Shown: positions 1 through 11,831 of the stretch, in pieces
Layout: every line of letters begins with the position of its first letter
Position numbering within the stretch: position 1 is the stretch's first letter
The notes under the pieces: model-generated
Databases searched by the model: none
Seen by the model: only the letters and a program-made list of their open reading frames with translations
Told to the model about the DNA's origin: nothing
NCBI GenBank assembly: GCA_027625915.1
Contig: JANTQA010000051.1
Location: 2,666,501 to 2,730,500, forward strand
Direction: 5' to 3'
DNA length: 64,000 nucleotides
Source: Anaeramoeba flamelloides
Taxonomy: Eukaryota > Metamonada > Anaeramoebidae
Made by a program: the position numbers and the translations under genes

Positions 1-1
1 G

Positions 2-847
2 GAAATGAAGCAAGTGTTAAAAAGCATTGACGAAAATGCAAAGCTTAAATCACTTCTTAAAAATTTTAAACAAATGGCCACTGATATTGGGATTGATGGT
101 AAAAACAACAAGAATAAGAATCAAGGAAAAAACGATTTTATGATGAGGAGTCTTGGAACTCTTGGTGGGGGAAATCATTTTATTGAACTTGATCTTGATG
201 ATCAAGGAAAAACATGGCTTGTTATACATACAGGTTCGAGAAATCTGGGGCTTCAAGTTGCAAAATTCCATCAAGCAAAGGCTGTGAAAGCTGTTGGTGA
301 TATGGGTGGAAGAGAATACCTGGAAGGGGAAAATGCAAAATTATATTATAGGCATATGAAAATTGCGCAATATTATGCAAAATTTCAAAGGAGAATCATC
401 GCTCATAGAATTCTTGAGGGGTTCTTTGGGTTATCCCTCGCTGAACAAGAAATTGTGGAAAGTGTCCATAATTACATTAATTTTGAAGATAGAATTATTA
501 GAAAGGGTGCAATTTCAGCAAGAGAAGGCGAAAGGGTTGTGATCCCTTTCAACATGGCTGCAGGTTTAATTATCGGTACAGGTAAAGGAAACCCAGATTG
601 GAATAATTCTGCACCTCATGGTGCAGGTAGAGTAATGTCAAGAAATCAAGCCAGAAAAAGAATCCCATTGGAGAAATTCCAAAAGGCGATGAAAGAGGCA
701 GGCGTTTGGTCTTCATGTGTTGTCAAATCGGTCATAGATGAAGCTCCACAGGTTTATAAAAATGTTAACGAGATAATGCGATATATCAAGCCAACAGTAA
801 ATATCGATTTAGTTTTAAAGCCAATTTATAATTTTAAAGCAAAATAA
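2..847 (+). CDS. rtcB: RtcB-type RNA ligase, bacterial-like, 5' truncated by window edge
   Basis: RtcB proteins are Mn2+/GTP-dependent ligases joining RNA 2',3'-cyclic phosphate (or 3'-phosphate) ends to 5'-OH ends, as in tRNA splicing and RNA repair. The visible part has family signatures in order: GTLGGGNHFIE and HTGSRNLG (metal-binding His), SVHNYINFED, and APHGAGRVMSR, whose His is the guanylylated residue in characterised RtcBs. The usual C-terminal tail (DEAPQVYKNVNEIM) follows, then TAA. The frame is open to the window's left edge, so the ATG at 5 is not the real start; roughly the first third, including the conserved Asp/Cys metal site, lies outside. No intron is seen. The wording (GGGNHFIEL, RIIRKGAISAREGE, KGNPDWNNSAPHGAGR) matches bacterial/phage RtcB rather than the eukaryotic HSPC117 type, which suggests ancient transfer. 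Stop at 845-847. Confidence 0.95.
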   Translation, partial: EMKQVLKSIDENAKLKSLLKNFKQMATDIGIDGKNNKNKNQGKNDFMMRSLGTLGGGNHFIELDLDDQGKTWLVIHTGSRNLGLQVAKFHQAKAVKAVGDMGGREYLEGENAKLYYRHMKIAQYYAKFQRRIIAHRILEGFFGLSLAEQEIVESVHNYINFEDRIIRKGAISAREGERVVIPFNMAAGLIIGTGKGNPDWNNSAPHGAGRVMSRNQARKRIPLEKFQKAMKEAGVWSSCVVKSVIDEAPQVYKNVNEIMRYIKPTVNIDLVLKPIYNFKAK

Positions 848-2105
848 TTTGATATTCTAATAATAATAATATAAATATTTTGATCGAATATTTTTACGGT
901 TACTATTACTATATCTAGAGATATAAAAATATATTATGATTATTTATTTTATTTAGCATTTTGATGATTTTGATACTATATTATTTTTATCAAGATACAA
1001 TCTAAATATTTCAATAAAAATTTTTTCTGAAACTTTGTTTTTTCTATTTATTTTTGTTTTTATAATTTTATTACCCGGTATATTATTAATTTTCAAATTT
1101 GGTTAAATTAAATTTTTAAATTGGTCAAATTAAATTTTTTTCTTATTTTTGAAGAGTTTCTTGGTTATTTTCATTGGTATGAAAGTTTTTATCGGTTGTT
1201 TTTAATGATTGTGAGAGGAAAAATAAAAAATATTATTTTGCGATTGGTAGTATTTTATTACTTAAATTGTTGAAAATTCAAAAGGTTGAAATGATCAACA
1301 CTAAATATTTTAAAATTTTGTTTTAAACCCCGTTTTAACCAAAGTTAAGTGGTAATTTTTAACACTTAAAACAATTGTTAAAAGTCTAATTGGTCACTTA
1401 ATTATTTTTTTTTTTTCAAAATCCTAGATAAATTTCATAAACTTGTACTGAAAAAACCTTACAAACATATGCTAACATTCTTAAATTCGGGTATAAGTTG
1501 GTTTTAAAATACCCACCAGTAATATATTTCAATTAAATTAACATTTTTGAAAAAATTAATAATTTGACCAAATTTGAAGAGTAATATTTTCCCATTATTA
1601 TCCAATAGGGATATTTTTTTGAGTTTTTACAAATAAAAAATTTTAATATTCAATTTAAATGATTTTTCACCAGGTATAAATTTATTATAATTTTATTTTT
1701 ATACTTATTAACAAAAGTTCGTGGACCCAATTGACTTTAAGAAAGGTGAGAAATAAATAAAAATATTGGCCGTGAATTCAAATTGTATCTATGTGTAATT
1801 ATGAAATTAAAGAATTACAAATTTCTCTTATTTGCTGATAGTTTTTTGAATGATAATTTCCATCTTTTATTTTACATTCTTTGTGTTTATAAAATATTTT
1901 TCAACTGGGAAGGTTGGTTATCTAGTTTGTTATCAATCATGAAAAATAAATATAAAAAAATACAATATAATTTCTTGAGTTCCATGTTTTTCTTTTATTC
2001 TGAACAAAAATCCAAAAATATTTTAATTGGTTAAGACAGTTAAAATATTAACAATAATGTCTTTACTTTCAATTTGTAAACAATTGTGATTTTAGAAGAT
2101 AAATT

Positions 2106-2380
2106 TCATAATTTTTTATTGTCTTTTTTGTTTTTATTTCCTTTTTTCCAGTTAGAAAATCGTTTGTTTCGGTCGTTGTGAATTTTTTCCAATGTTTTAT
2201 AAGATTTTAGTGTTGAATCTGTTAAATTGGAAAATAACATACAATTGGTAGATGGTATCTTATCATTTGATCGATCAACAATTGTTGGTGAAATTTCAAC
2301 AAATTTGTCAATATATATTTTTTTTTCAGCTTGTTTCATTATATTAAATGGTAACATATAAAAACTTTTTATCTTCATTA
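2106..2380 (-). mobile_element. Repeat with a 90-codon ORF remnant, related to the element at 54381
   Basis: The minus strand is open for about 90 codons. Most of it is repeated, with many changes and broken frame, inside the TIR-bounded element at 54381-54908 (matching segment about 54575-54800, opposite orientation). Shared wording includes a start like MK-x-AE and the stretch EISPTIVDRSNDKIPS. Since the other copy lies inside a TA-flanked inverted-repeat element, I infer a fragment of a mobile-element protein rather than a host gene. No transposase signature is visible and I do not recognise the family. Confidence 0.45.
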
Positions 2381-2581
2381 ACTTTAAAGTGGTTGATATT
2401 ATGTTTGGAAAAGTTCAATATATTGGGATTGTTATTTACTATTTTTGATTTTGGCTATCAAAATGTTTTTCATGTGGTTCATATCTTCAATTTTATAAAC
2501 ATTTTGATAAGAACAAAAAAAATAAATTATCTTTTAATCATTTTTTTTTAATTTTAATATCTAGATGTATTAATATAGGGG

Positions 2582-2583
<2 letters not shown>

Positions 2584-2614
<31 letters not shown>

Positions 2615-2623
2615 GGGGGGGGG
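2584..2623. repeat. Homopolymer junction T30 then G10
   Basis: A run of 30 T is followed directly by 10 G. Long A/T runs are common here (for example T31 at 8613-8643, T29 at 8968-8996, A31 at 55486-55516), but this is the only long G run noticed. It may be a real simple repeat or a sequencing/assembly artefact. Confidence 0.8.
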
Positions 2624-3712
2624 TTAAAAATAATAAAAACCATATTATCTTAACAAAAAAATGATATGTTTTCAATAGATTCCATCCTTCAGTACAAATA
2701 TATTTTGGATAAATCCATTTGTGTAAAAATTCTGAGAATGTCCCAACTTTTTAAAACTTTTTAAATCCAAATTCCAACGGATATTCTTCATCTAATTCCA
2801 AATTAAAAGATTTTTAATAATAATTACTAAAATGTTCAAAAATTTTTCCAGTTTATTCTTCTTGGTATTTTTTTCTTTATTAGTTAATTGGTCAAAAATT
2901 CGGATTTCAATTTTTAATAATAACACAAAAAAGTTGGTCTTATTTTTGGTGTTAATTACTGGAAATGAGAAAAAATAAAAAATATTGAAATTGGAGTGGG
3001 AGGTATATGAGTAATTTAAAACCACGGTCACCTTTAATGTACAAAATTTCAACAATAATCCAAGTTCAAAAATAATTAAAGTGGAAAATGTGAATTTTAG
3101 TAGGATAATATGTGTATAAAAAAATTTTCAAAAAAATACAACTTAATTTGTGATTTTTTTTAATACAATCGTGTTGGAATTTTGTGCTTTAAAAGGGTAA
3201 TAGACTGTATTTACTTTAATTTTTTTTTTTATAAGTTTTTTATCAAGTTATTTTTTGGGTTTCTGACTTGATTTTGCGAATATAATAAAATAATAAAATG
3301 TGGGGTATGTGTAGTGGTAACTTTATCATTAATTTTTGGATGGGTGTTAAATACGTTGAGTGTTTTTTTACCTGATGTTATTTTTTCGTTTTTAATTCAT
3401 TAAAATAGTTATTATTTTGAATGAAGTTAAACCAAATTAAAGATGGGATATTAAAAAACGAAGAATTGATACAATTAATTGAAGGTGGTTGGATTTCCTG
3501 AAATAACAAAATAAAAATCACATTTATTTGTGAAAATATTTGAATTTGCTTATGAACTCGGTTTCAAAGCGATAGGATGATTAAAAATCAAATTTTAAAA
3601 ATGAATAAACCACATTTCACCAAAGGTGCCCTGTCAGCAAATAAAAAAGTCACTTTATTTTTGAGAATCGACCAAACTTAGATTGTTTAGAAACATGGGA
3701 AATAATAAACTT

Positions 3713-4185
3713 CATATAAGAGTCGATAATCATAAAAGAAAACCCTGAACAAACCATAAATTTCAAAAAAAAAAAAAATGTTAAAAAATTTTTTGTGCCC
3801 CATTCATTGGAACTTCTCTTACAAAATTTCTCAATTTCTTTAAGTAATTAAAATTGTCGATGATAATATTTTTCACTTGTAAATGTATGAATTTTAAAAG
3901 AGTATACCAAGCCTAACTTTTCTATATGTTAATTTGGAGTTTCAAACATTTTATTTTTCAAATTTAATTTTCAAAAAAACAATAAAAGGGAAAAAAAAAA
4001 AAAAAAAAATAAAAAGCAAAAAGTAAAATACAAAGTAAAAAAAATAATTACAAAATGAGAAAAAAATGATTCTGATCTAAAAATTTAAAATTTTAGTTTG
4101 TGAAGAATATTGAATTAAGCCATAGAATGTGTTATATTTCTTCAATAAAACTTTCTCTCTTTTACTGAAAATTAGTTTATTTTTA
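3713..4185. repeat. Dispersed repeat, family I, copy 1
   Basis: About 470 bp closely similar to 33460-33915. Shared landmarks in order: a segment reading AATCATAAAAGAAA, a poly-A run followed by ATGTTAAAA, a GAGTTTCAAACATT-like segment, A-rich AAAAAGCAAAAAG repeats and an ending near TTCAATAAAACT. Partial similarity also occurs at about 30480-30775. No coding capacity or clear terminal repeats were seen. Ends are approximate. Confidence 0.6.
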
Positions 4186-4573
4186 TAAATTGAAATTATC
4201 TATTATAATAAAAAAATTACTATTTTAATAATCAATTCTAAAAACCAAAAAAATTATTTTCATCTAAAAAAAAGTAAAACATAAACAAAAATTGTGAGTT
4301 ATTATGGAATTTAGTTTATTTCGCGGGGAAACTCGGATTACTGAAGTGATTTTTAAAAAAATTCATTTTTAAACAAACTCTAAATTGTTGAAAGGGTTAC
4401 ACATGCATCAACCAAAAAGTAAAATAAGAATGCTTTATATTATATACGTGGTATCATGTTTTCCTATTCTGGGTACAGCTATCCCTAAAAACAAAAAAAA
4501 AAAACATTTTCCATTATCTAATATTTTTTAGTAATAAACCCTTCACCAAATTTTGGGGAAAAAAAATCTAGAA

Positions 4574-4751
4574 TTAAGGGACTAATCTCTATTAAATTTT
4601 TTTACCTCAATTTAATAGAGATTGATAAAATTTTTTTGTCAATTACTTAGATTTGAAAACCCCTGTTTATTTTCATATTAAACTTGTTTCTAGATTAGGA
4701 ATCCTTATTTAGAAATTGGTCAAAAAAAAATAATAGAGACTAGTCCCTTAA
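4574..4751. mobile_element. TTAA-ended inverted-repeat element, 178 bp
   Basis: Begins TTAAGGGACTAATCTCTAT and ends with the near-exact reverse complement (...AGAGACTAGTCCCTTAA). The TTAA at both ends is consistent with a TTAA target duplication, and the inverted repeats run about 20 bp. It has no coding capacity. It shares the TTAAGGG end with elements at 10341-11040, 27511-28723, 43432-45429 and 62055-62808, so I treat it as a deletion derivative (MITE) of that group. Confidence 0.65.
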
Positions 4752-6233
4752 GACACAATTTTTGAAATTTTTTTTTTTATACGAAATTGTTTTACGATTA
4801 TCCAAATTTTAGACCAAAATTTGGAATTTTTTTGTTCGTTAATTATCTAAGTAAGTTTGCACCTTATCAGTGTTTCTGTCTGAATCTAAATTCTGGAAAT
4901 CTTTTTTTCCTTCCTAAAAAAGAGTAGAAGTACAAAAGAGATATTAAGAAATTAATAATAAGGAGCATTGTTTTGAACATTAGGTTCTTCTTTATTTGGC
5001 TTTATGGATACTTTTGAACAGATTCTGATCCAAAAAAAACATACTAAATATTTTGTTTTCACTACTGTTTTATTCCAATTAATGATTAAAAATTTTTATT
5101 TCAAGTTCTCAAATATTTTACAAATTATTTGATGTACGTAAAAACCCTAAACATCTTCACAGTCCCAATAAGAAATGATATTTTTAGAAATTTTCTGAAG
5201 TTTCCTTATCGGACTTTGAGATCAAATTTTAATCATTTTAACTTGATTTTGACAGTACACTAAACACCTGTTTAAGGTATTTCCAAACTCAATATAGGTT
5301 GTTTGTTATCCCCTTCTAAAAGCTAATTTTGAGTTTTCCATTTTTTATATGATTAAACTTGTAAAAGACTCAATAAGAGTAGAGATATCAAAAGATTTTC
5401 AAATCAAATTAAAAATATTTCAAAAAAGATACTTTTGAAAAAATTGGATGTTTTATTGGAAAAGTTGATTTTTCTTCGGATTTTATCTTTAATTTTTAAA
5501 TAGTTCGTTCTTTCTTTCAAGAAGTGATCGAAATATAAAGTAATTGGTGTTTGTTATGTGTATCTTTTTTATTTCCATAATGTGATTTCGATCAGTACTT
5601 TAAGAGACATTTATTTCAACTACACTCATCCAAAAAAAAGACTGAACAACCAAAAAAATTGGAACTTGAAGAGGGGGTTAACTAAAATTCAAATTTGAAA
5701 ATTTGTGAAGTCGTTTCGATGGAAATAATATATATTTTACAGAAAATGTGAACAAGTTGTGTTGGGAAATGGAAGTATTCGGAGAACCACTGCTTCAACT
5801 CATAACATTTACTTTCGTAAAATTTTATTCGTAAAAAGAGAATATTTCTTTTGTTTGAAAATAAAAAAACCAAAGTACGTTTTGAAAAGTCTAGTTCAAA
5901 AAAATGTTTCAGGAAGGGGTTTCTTCTGAAAAATACAACAAGTAGTTTTTAGAAAATCTTCAAAAGCAAAACAAGTCTTTTTAATTGAAAAAGGAAACAA
6001 AAAAGAGACAACACGCCCCAATGTGTTACAGTTCAAGAAATCAAAAGTTCATTTCACAGACAATTACTCAAAACCAATTTAAAAAAACCAACTTTTTCTC
6101 TATCGAAACGAAAATCACCTAACTCATTATTTTGATTGGATAGCAAACAAAACCTTTTATTTCAAGTTAGTTTTATTTGAAATTTTGTTCATTTAATCAT
6201 TTTTCTTTAATTTCTAACTAATAATATTTAACA

Positions 6234-7249
6234 AGTAAATTTTTTTTTTTTTTTTTTAGTTTCAAAAGCTTTTTCTTTTTTTTTTTTTTTATTATTTCTT
6301 CAAAAAATAATTTTTTTTTCTTTTTTGAAACATCACGCATAAAACCACACGAACAAAACTTTATTTGCACACAAACATACTATAATCAAAAAGAGTCAAA
6401 AAAAAAGATTTTCCCTTGAACAGGAATGTGTTGATTACAAATAACTTTTTTTCTTTTTCTTTCAAAAAAAAAAAAAAAAAAAAGATTGTGCTCAACACTA
6501 AAGCAAAACTCAAAAATTTAATATTTTGAGAAAAGAAGAAAAATCCTTTTTAATACATAATTATTTTTTCTTAATTTTTTTTTTAAATGATATTCTGGAT
6601 TTTAAAATTAGTGTGGTTTATCGTGGCTCAAGAATGACAATCAAATTATTTTTTTTTTTTTTCTTGTTTTTCTTTTTTATTTTTTAAAAACACTTTTTTT
6701 AAAACTGAAAACCCTTTCCTTTGTATAACTAATAAAACCAAATTATTTCTTCTCTCTATTAATGTAATTTTTATTTTTAATTTCTTTCTAATAATTTTAG
6801 TGTCTGATCTCTGGAAATCCGGTTTATTTTCTTGCTTCGAAGATTTTAATGTATGTATTTGTGGACTTGTATGTCCAGCATTACAATCAGCTAAAAACAA
6901 AGCTGCTATTGACGAAAGAAACTGTACTATTTGCGATTGTCTCTGTAAGTCATTTTTTCGAAAAGCAACATTATTTTACGTTTTCCAAAAAAAATCGAAT
7001 TTCTCCTAAAAAATAAAACAATCAATCAAACAAACAACAAAAAAAAAAAACACACAAACAAACAATCAATACTCCTAAAACCCTTCACAACAACTAGGTT
7101 GCCCACCAGAATTTTTCACAAGACAACAAATTAGATCATCTTATGGATTTGAAGAAGCACTTCTCAACGATTGTCTCACCGCAGCTATCTGTATGCCATG
7201 TGTCATTTGCCAAGACGCCCGTGAAATCAACCAAAGATCCAAAAAATAA
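6234..7249 (+). CDS. PLAC8-family cysteine-rich protein, 98 residues
   Basis: Coding exons: 6801-6944 and 7098-7249 (TAA 7247-7249), plus a proposed first base at 6234. The product has the PLAC8 pattern: an N-terminal W...GLFSCFED with C..C...CPALQSAKNKA, then CCPPEFFTRQQIR, then DC...IC..C..CQDAREI. PLAC8 proteins are small membrane-associated or cytosolic proteins linked to cell size, metal resistance or Ca2+ flux, depending on the lineage. The donor CTCT|GTAAGT and acceptor CTAG join in phase. No ATG opens exon 6801; an acceptor (TTTTAG) precedes TGTCTGAT, so the start codon is probably split as A|TG. The best donor is ACAA|GTAAAT at 6235, giving a good start context (AACAATGTCT) after a 566-nt intron. 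That first junction is inference; the two main exons are firm. Confidence 0.85.
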
Positions 7250-7714
7250 ACAACCTATTGTCACTTGTTTGTTGTTATCTCCAACAAAAGATATTTTCTG
7301 AAATTGAAAAAAAAAATTTTAATTTATTCTGTCTTTTTGTTTTTTTTGATTTTTTTTGATCCTAAATTTAAAAATCAAATATGGACTTTTTAAAGTATTT
7401 CGTTACTTTTTTTAATTTTTCTTATTTATGGAACACTCCCTTTTTCGGGCAAATAAATACTTAAACCCTAAATTTTTCTGTTAATTTTTGTTTTTTGTTT
7501 TTTAATTAATTAATTGGATTTCGATCAAGTTGCTTTTGTGTCACAAATATTGTGGTCAATTATTTTTGAAGAACAGGCACTTGAAAGATAGATCGTTTTT
7601 TTTTAATTTATTATTTTTATATGGAAAACGTTTTAACCTCAATTTCCAAAAAACTGCATTAAGATCAGAAACCTTACAGTCTTTCCAAAGCTACCTTGAA
7701 ATTGTAACAATAAC

Positions 7715-7835
7715 AAATAGTGTAATGTCAATATAAATTCTTGTATATTTGTTCATTTAGGAAAACTTTCCATTTAATAATTTCTTTTTCCCGTCTTTAA
7801 ATTTTTAAAAATTTATATCGACATTACAATATTTG
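7715..7835. repeat. Imperfect inverted repeat, about 120 bp
   Basis: AGTGTAATGTCAATATAAAT near 7719 pairs with a near reverse complement (TTTATATCGACATTACAATA) near 7814, giving arms of about 22 bp around a loop of some 75 bp. It may be a small fold-back element or a chance AT-rich hairpin. Confidence 0.45.
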
Positions 7836-8609
7836 ATATCGTTAAAATTTCACAATAGCTTTGGACAGATTAGAATAAATTTAAGGTTCATCATACATGC
7901 TGGAAATATTATTATAGTGTATCAATTTCCAAATCTTTTAAAATTTAAGGCCGGGTTGGAACGAATACATCGATTTTATAAGTAAAAATAAAATTATATA
8001 ATTTGGAAACAATAATTACTGTTTATAGGTTGGAAACGAAAGCAAATTATTTTTTTTATAAGACACAAACTATATGTCTTTAGCTTCAATTTCGGTATTT
8101 TTTATTTTTTCTAAATCCCAGTAATTGATACAGTAAAAATAATATTGACTCTTATATGGGAATGAAAAAATGAAAGGGAAAATGTTGATCAATAAATGAA
8201 TAAAGAAAAAAAATTCAAAAGAAAATAAGCTAAAACAATTTTTTGCTTATTTTGGAAACAGAATATAAAATCTATTAATTTGGAATTGAATTAAGAGTTA
8301 CTTATTGAAATTTGAATTTAATAAAGTTGTAAAAGTTATGGCACTCTGTTTTTGTTCATAATATATTTATACAAAAATATATTTGTTTTAAAAAGCAAAC
8401 TGTTTGGAAATACTCTATTTTTTGGAAACATAAGAAGTTTTTTTTTTTTTTTTTTAATTTTAAGGATACCCACCAAGATATTTTCAAATTATAAAGGATA
8501 AAACAGTATTTAGTTGATAATAGAATATGGAAAACATATCTTTATACCCCCAACACCCTAATTTTAAAATTAAATACTGAGGAGCTTAAAAGACTAATTA
8601 TATAATTTT

Positions 8610-8644
<35 letters not shown>

Positions 8645-8964
8645 GATGTAAAAAATATTTTATAGCTTGCATAACTGTTCAAAATTTATCAAGAAACCTA
8701 AAAATTATTGTAAACAAATACAAATATGAATTTTTTACAGTTAAATGATTACAGAAAACGTATAGTATGTACCTAACCACCCGTTAATATATCGCCCCAT
8801 TTAAAAATTTAGAAAAAAAGAAACAACCAAAAACATATTATTAAAATTATGATATAAAAGGGATCTTTATTTATCATTGTGGTTTAGTATTATTATTTTT
8901 TTTTTCCATTTATAACCAACATTCTACCAGTAAAAGTATATATAGTGCCAATATCAGCCAATAT

Positions 8965-8999
<35 letters not shown>

Positions 9000-9347
9000 A
9001 TATTATTATAAAGGGAACTTTCAAAAATGCTTTAAGTAACCTATAAGAAAAGTTGAAATATTAAAAACATTTAATATTAACCAAAAAATATAAAAAAAAA
9101 TTAATTACACCAAAAAAAATATTAATACACAAAATATTATGAAAACACTAATCATTTTATTTGGTATTGTAAAAGATCAGTTTTTATTTGTACAGCTATT
9201 GGATGTTCTAAAAAAACAATTTTTTATATTTTCAAGATAAATAAAGAATTCAATATATTTATCCAAAATTTGGATATAGTAATATATAATATCTGGTTAT
9301 ATTAATAGAATCATTATAATTTCAATTGAAAAATCGTTTGCTAAATA

Positions 9348-9485
9348 CCAATCCACAAAATTTTGATTTTTTTTTTTTTACAAATTATTTTACCAGAAAT
9401 CAAAATTTTGTGTCTTAATTTGAGATTTTTATAGTTCTTTAAACCACTTTGAAGTTTGTACCTTAAAAGTAGAATTCGTTGTATA
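9348..9485. mobile_element. Half copy of the TACAGTC hairpin element (family F)
   Basis: Matches the right arm of the element at 21517-21716: TTTTGTGTCTTAATTTGAG, then AGTTTGTACCTTAAAAGT and a decayed terminus. The left arm is missing or unrecognisable. Confidence 0.5.
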
Positions 9486-10340
9486 AAGATATAAGTTATA
9501 CTTCAAAAAAATACACAGAACCTATTTAATCTAATTAATCAAAATTATGGATTTTATTATTCTTACTAGATATTTTTTTATCAACCTTATTAAAGTTATA
9601 AAATACACAGTAAAAAAGAAAAACTTATAAAAAAATTGAAAATAAAAAATACTTAAAAGTTAATAATAATAATAATAATAATATAAAAATTACAGTACCT
9701 AATGTACTGGTCTTAGTGCCACTGGTTATGTTTTTTTTTCTTTTTAATTTGAATAAATTCGGTGAAAATTTTGTTTTAGTCTCAATTCTTTAAAATCAAA
9801 AAAAATAACCCAACAAAAATGGAACACAAGATTATTAATCAGATATTGTGAGATTTTTATTGATTTTAAGATGATCTTTTTATCGTGTATTGGTACATCC
9901 ATATATTATGAAAAACCTAAATACAATTTGATTTATTTTAATTTGACCAGTTGAATTATATTATTATTATTATTTTATAATATTTGAATTCTTTTTCTTA
10001 TTCTTTTTTTGATTTTGATATGTTTTCTTTTATTACACCTTTCCAAGATCCTGATAAATAAATAAAAAGACATCTCAAATTCAAAATTCTTTTGGTTCTA
10101 TGATTTTTTACAAGAAAAAAAAGATAAAATATTGAAAATCATTTCAAAAAAAAAAAAAAAAAACAGAAAATAGGAGGGAAATTAATAAAAGAAGGTTTAA
10201 ACTAAATAAATGATACATGAATGGTGTAAATATTACCTTTTTATAATTCTTAAACCGTAGATAGGTTTAAATAAAGTTATAACTTATTTACCTTAACTCT
10301 TTTTTTTTATTTATTTATTTTCGAAATATTTATAACTATC

Positions 10341-11040
10341 TTAAGGGTCGAGTTATTAAGGTAAAAAGTTTTTTTCTAAAATAGAAAAAAACTTTTTAGA
10401 AATTTTTATGAGGACCTAACACCAATCAAAAATTTACTGAACTATGATGTCGGATTGATCTCCAAAAATCAACAACCAAAAATGAAGACATTTTTTAAAG
10501 AAAAAGCCAAAGAGGTACACTCAATTTTCAATTAGAATAACCGCGAATTACAATTTTGAAAACAACCATTTCAGTTTTGAAGTGTCCTCTTTGGCACTTG
10601 TTAAGATCTGGGATCATTTTTTTTTCTTTTTTTTTTAATTTTTCAAATGAGTTATTTTTATCAAAAGAATATTACAAAATCCTTACTTTGCCAAATTTAG
10701 AGGGTTTTAAAATAACCACAAATTAGATTAAACCGAATTAAATTGATTGTTAACTGAAAAGAAAGCAATTTGTTTTAAATTAAACTATTTTAACCATCTG
10801 GAAATATAAAATGAAAAAGGATGGATTTTTTTTTTAATTTTGATTTTGTTGAAATTGAGAACTCTTTTAAACTTATTTTTATTCGTTGAATTTTTTATCA
10901 AAGAGGATCCAATGAATTTTTTTTTTTTTTGTATTTTGAATTTTTTTAACAAACCGAAGGGCAATTTCACAACACCCTTTTTGGTCTCAGGTCATCCCTT
11001 GAGTATAGAGCAAACCCACAATAAATGACTAAACCCTTAA
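10341..11040. mobile_element. TTAA-ended element, 700 bp
   Basis: Left end TTAAGGGTCGAGTTAT; the right end, read on the minus strand, is TTAAGGGTTTAGTCAT, with 13 of 16 positions matching. TTAA lies at both extremes. Close to the left end is a perfect hairpin (arms AAAAAGTTTTTTTCTA, 10363-10398). The interior from about 10500 resembles an eroded copy at about 34560-35240. No transposase frame is visible, so it is probably non-autonomous. Confidence 0.6.
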
Positions 11041-11553
11041 AGTATATAAGATGATAACTCATAAGTTAACTTTTTTTCACAAAACAAAAAGAATAGAATA
11101 TGAAAAAAACCAAAAATAAAAAAAATAAAACTTATTTCTGATTTGAATAAAAGTGAATATTACTATTGATTCTTTTTACTGTTTTAACTGTGCTTAAAAT
11201 TATGAATATTAGTTTATTTTTATATTTTCGATTAAAATGATCATACTGTGAAATTTCAATATTTTTCCTTAATATAAATTGCTTACCTAATGATTTCACA
11301 ATATTTCCAAAAAAAAAAAAAGAAATTTAAAAAAAAAAAAATATTTTTAATAATTATTTTGTTAAAGGTAGGAAAATTTTCAGACTTTATTTTTAGATAT
11401 CCCAAATAACTTCATTAGTATTATTGATTAATAAATTATCAACTATGGTCAAAATGAATATATAAAAAAATAAAAAAATAAAAAAAATTTATTGTAAAAT
11501 TTAAGGTTTTTCAATTATTTCTTTTAAAATTTAAAATTAAAAAATATAATAAC

Positions 11554-11796
11554 TTATTTTAACATTTTTTTTTGAATTTCATTCAAAACTTTTGCTTGTT
11601 CTTTTGTTATAAAAGAAGAATTAGAACAATTTTTTAAAAAAATAATAACATCTCCTAAGGCAGGTGTATTGACCACTGAGCGAATTGTTGTTGTTTTTGT
11701 TAAAAAGGACGAAAAAATTTCAAAAAACGATTTTGAGAAGGGAGGCTCTAAAAATTCAATAATCTATTATTTAATAGTATAATGATAATGATAATG

Positions 11797-11831
<35 letters not shown>

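Larger units (their letters stand above)
848..6200. other. Intergenic region with repeats, no gene recognised
   Basis: About 5.3 kb of very AT-rich DNA. No reading frame here looks like a conserved protein. It holds an ORF-bearing repeat (2106-2380), a T30G10 tract (2584-2623), a dispersed repeat (about 3713-4185) and a TTAA-ended hairpin element (4574-4751). A short direct duplication, related to AAATTGGTCAAATTAAATTT, lies near 1095-1140. The remainder shows nothing I can assign. Confidence 0.6.
7250..11553. other. Intergenic region with repeats, no gene recognised
   Basis: About 4.3 kb between the PLAC8 gene and the 3' end of NELFCD. It holds a small inverted repeat near 7715-7835, poly-T tracts at 8613-8643 and 8968-8996, an eroded hairpin element (9348-9485), and a TTAA-ended element (10341-11040). 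The short open frames (up to 68 codons) look random for this base composition. Confidence 0.6.
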
